Assembly (NCBI GenBank): GCA_031279925.1
Contig: JAITHQ010000184.1
Span: 1 to 5,547, forward strand
From: Treponema sp.
Lineage (GTDB): Bacteria; Spirochaetota; Spirochaetia; Treponematales; Breznakiellaceae
Direction: 5' to 3'
Length of the DNA stretch: 5,547 bases
Positions 5,203 to 5,547 of this stretch are shown here, one piece after another (within the stretch, counting starts at the first letter, position 1; each line of letters starts with the position of its first letter). A program made the position numbers and the translations under genes. The notes under the pieces were generated by a model. That model had not been told where the DNA came from and did not search any database. It was given only the letters and a program-made list of their open reading frames with translations.

Positions 5203-5510
5203 GTAAACCCCCGGCTATGCCGGGGAGACTTGAAAAGGCTATGCCGTGTCCTGCGTGATACGGACAGGGAAAAGTAATAAGGTACTCCCGATGAAGCCTC
5301 CGAGCAAGTCAGCCAAAGGAGTACCAATGAAAGACGGGCAAAGTAATAGTATAAAACCATAACAAAAAACAAGGTAAAAACAAATGATGTACAAGTAAAA
5401 CAGGGTAGGGGAAACCGAATAGTGAAAGAACGCTGAGCTAATGCCCCCTTTAAGGGGGCTTCCTAAAGCCACCGGCTATGCCGGTGGATTATTACTATTA
5501 GCGGCTGATG
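5203..5510 (+). ncRNA. Structured RNA, candidate HEARO/omega-RNA
   Basis: This stretch has no gene but many stems. CCCCGGC/GCCGGGG (5209-5225) has a TAT loop. GGC/GCC (5237-5245) also has a TAT loop. TGTCC/GGACA lies at 5247-5266, and an 8-bp stem GGTACTCC/GGAGTACC at 5281-5325. Near the end is a three-way junction: GCTAAT (5437-5442) pairs with ATTAGC (5497-5502) and encloses GCCCCCT/AGGGGGC (5443-5459) and CCACCGGC/GCCGGTGG (5469-5487). The centre (5326-5400) is A-rich and looks single-stranded. Size, position between an interrupted gene and an ORF, and the plus orientation ending 9 bases before an ATG fit HEARO RNA, known as the guide-bearing omega-RNA of IscB nucleases. I recognise the layout, not a verified consensus match. 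The left end of an IS200/IS605 element is the main alternative. Confidence 0.5.
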
Positions 5511-5515
5511 GGGAG
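5510..5515 (+). promoter_or_regulatory. Shine-Dalgarno of the right-edge ORF
   Basis: GGGGAG lies 4 bases before the ATG at 5520, slightly close but usable. It directly follows the closing stem of the structured RNA (5497-5502), so the RNA and the ORF are probably on one transcript. An in-frame ATG at 5508 has no such site. Confidence 0.5.
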
Positions 5516-5519
5516 AAAA

Positions 5520-5547
5520 ATGAGCTCTCACAAAGGCACAAAGACAC
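5520..5547 (+). CDS. Start of an ORF leaving the window, possible IscB-type nuclease or transposase
   Basis: Only nine complete codons are present, reading MSSHKGTKT, and the frame is open to the edge. An in-frame ATG at 5508 would give MGRK before this Met, and a TAG at 5499-5501 closes the frame upstream. GGGGAG before the ATG at 5520 favours that start. Too little is visible for a family call. The structured leader suggests an IscB (PLMP, RuvC and HNH domains), whose N-terminus normally soon reaches a V-F-V-L and P-L-M-P motif. A Y1 TnpA transposase is the alternative. Confidence 0.45.

Noticed and set aside
4985..5206. A 73-residue plus-strand ORF starting MRRKQNNKR
   Set aside because: Its first half is out of frame. 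The adjacent frame encodes QKDMDARW, so this is a chance fusion of frames in a broken IS5 transposase and not a gene of its own.
5209..5487. CRISPR array suggested by repeated GGCTATGCC hairpins
   Set aside because: Only three short copies at irregular spacing with different flanks, without repeat-spacer periodicity.
5177..5510. Group II intron inserted in the transposase
   Set aside because: No GUGYG 5' end and no recognisable domain V hairpin are seen before the ORF start; the stems do not match the intron layout.

Overview
The window reads as chromosomal DNA of a Gram-negative, didermic bacterium, most likely a spirochaete of the Treponema type. This is inferred from a relaxed-lipobox TPR lipoprotein, an exported FlgT/LPP20-like protein, mixed base composition and the style of the proteins. 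No rRNA or other species marker is present, so the assignment is soft.

Left and centre (1-4266) form an envelope-protein neighbourhood. A six-helix membrane protein (124-675, minus) and a TPR lipoprotein (711-1790, plus) diverge from a gap of only 35 bp. They are followed by an MltD-type lytic transglycosylase with an SLT domain and two LysM domains (1996-3315). An exported protein of about 296 residues (3376-4266) may be co-transcribed with it. A dispersed hairpin repeat lies just downstream of both divergent genes, in the same orientation relative to each. A shorter third copy sits directly before the transglycosylase gene and overlaps its ribosome-binding site.

The right third (4267-5547) is accessory in character. 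An unrecognised 130-residue gene (4415-4807) faces left and has its own intrinsic terminator at 4281-4317. Beyond it lies the broken middle of an IS5-family transposase (about 4989-5176), readable only by switching frame twice. Immediately after the transposase VHDSQ motif, homology stops and about 310 bases of non-coding, strongly structured sequence begin. This ends in a Shine-Dalgarno and the first codons of an ORF that runs off the window.

The layout of the right end (mobile-element remnant, then about 300 nt of structured 5' RNA, then an ORF) is what a HEARO/omega-RNA with a downstream IscB-type RNA-guided nuclease looks like. If that is right, the flanking transposase sequence would supply the guide, so the element would be aimed at other IS5 copies. 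The nuclease itself is outside the window, so this is a structured hypothesis and not an identification.
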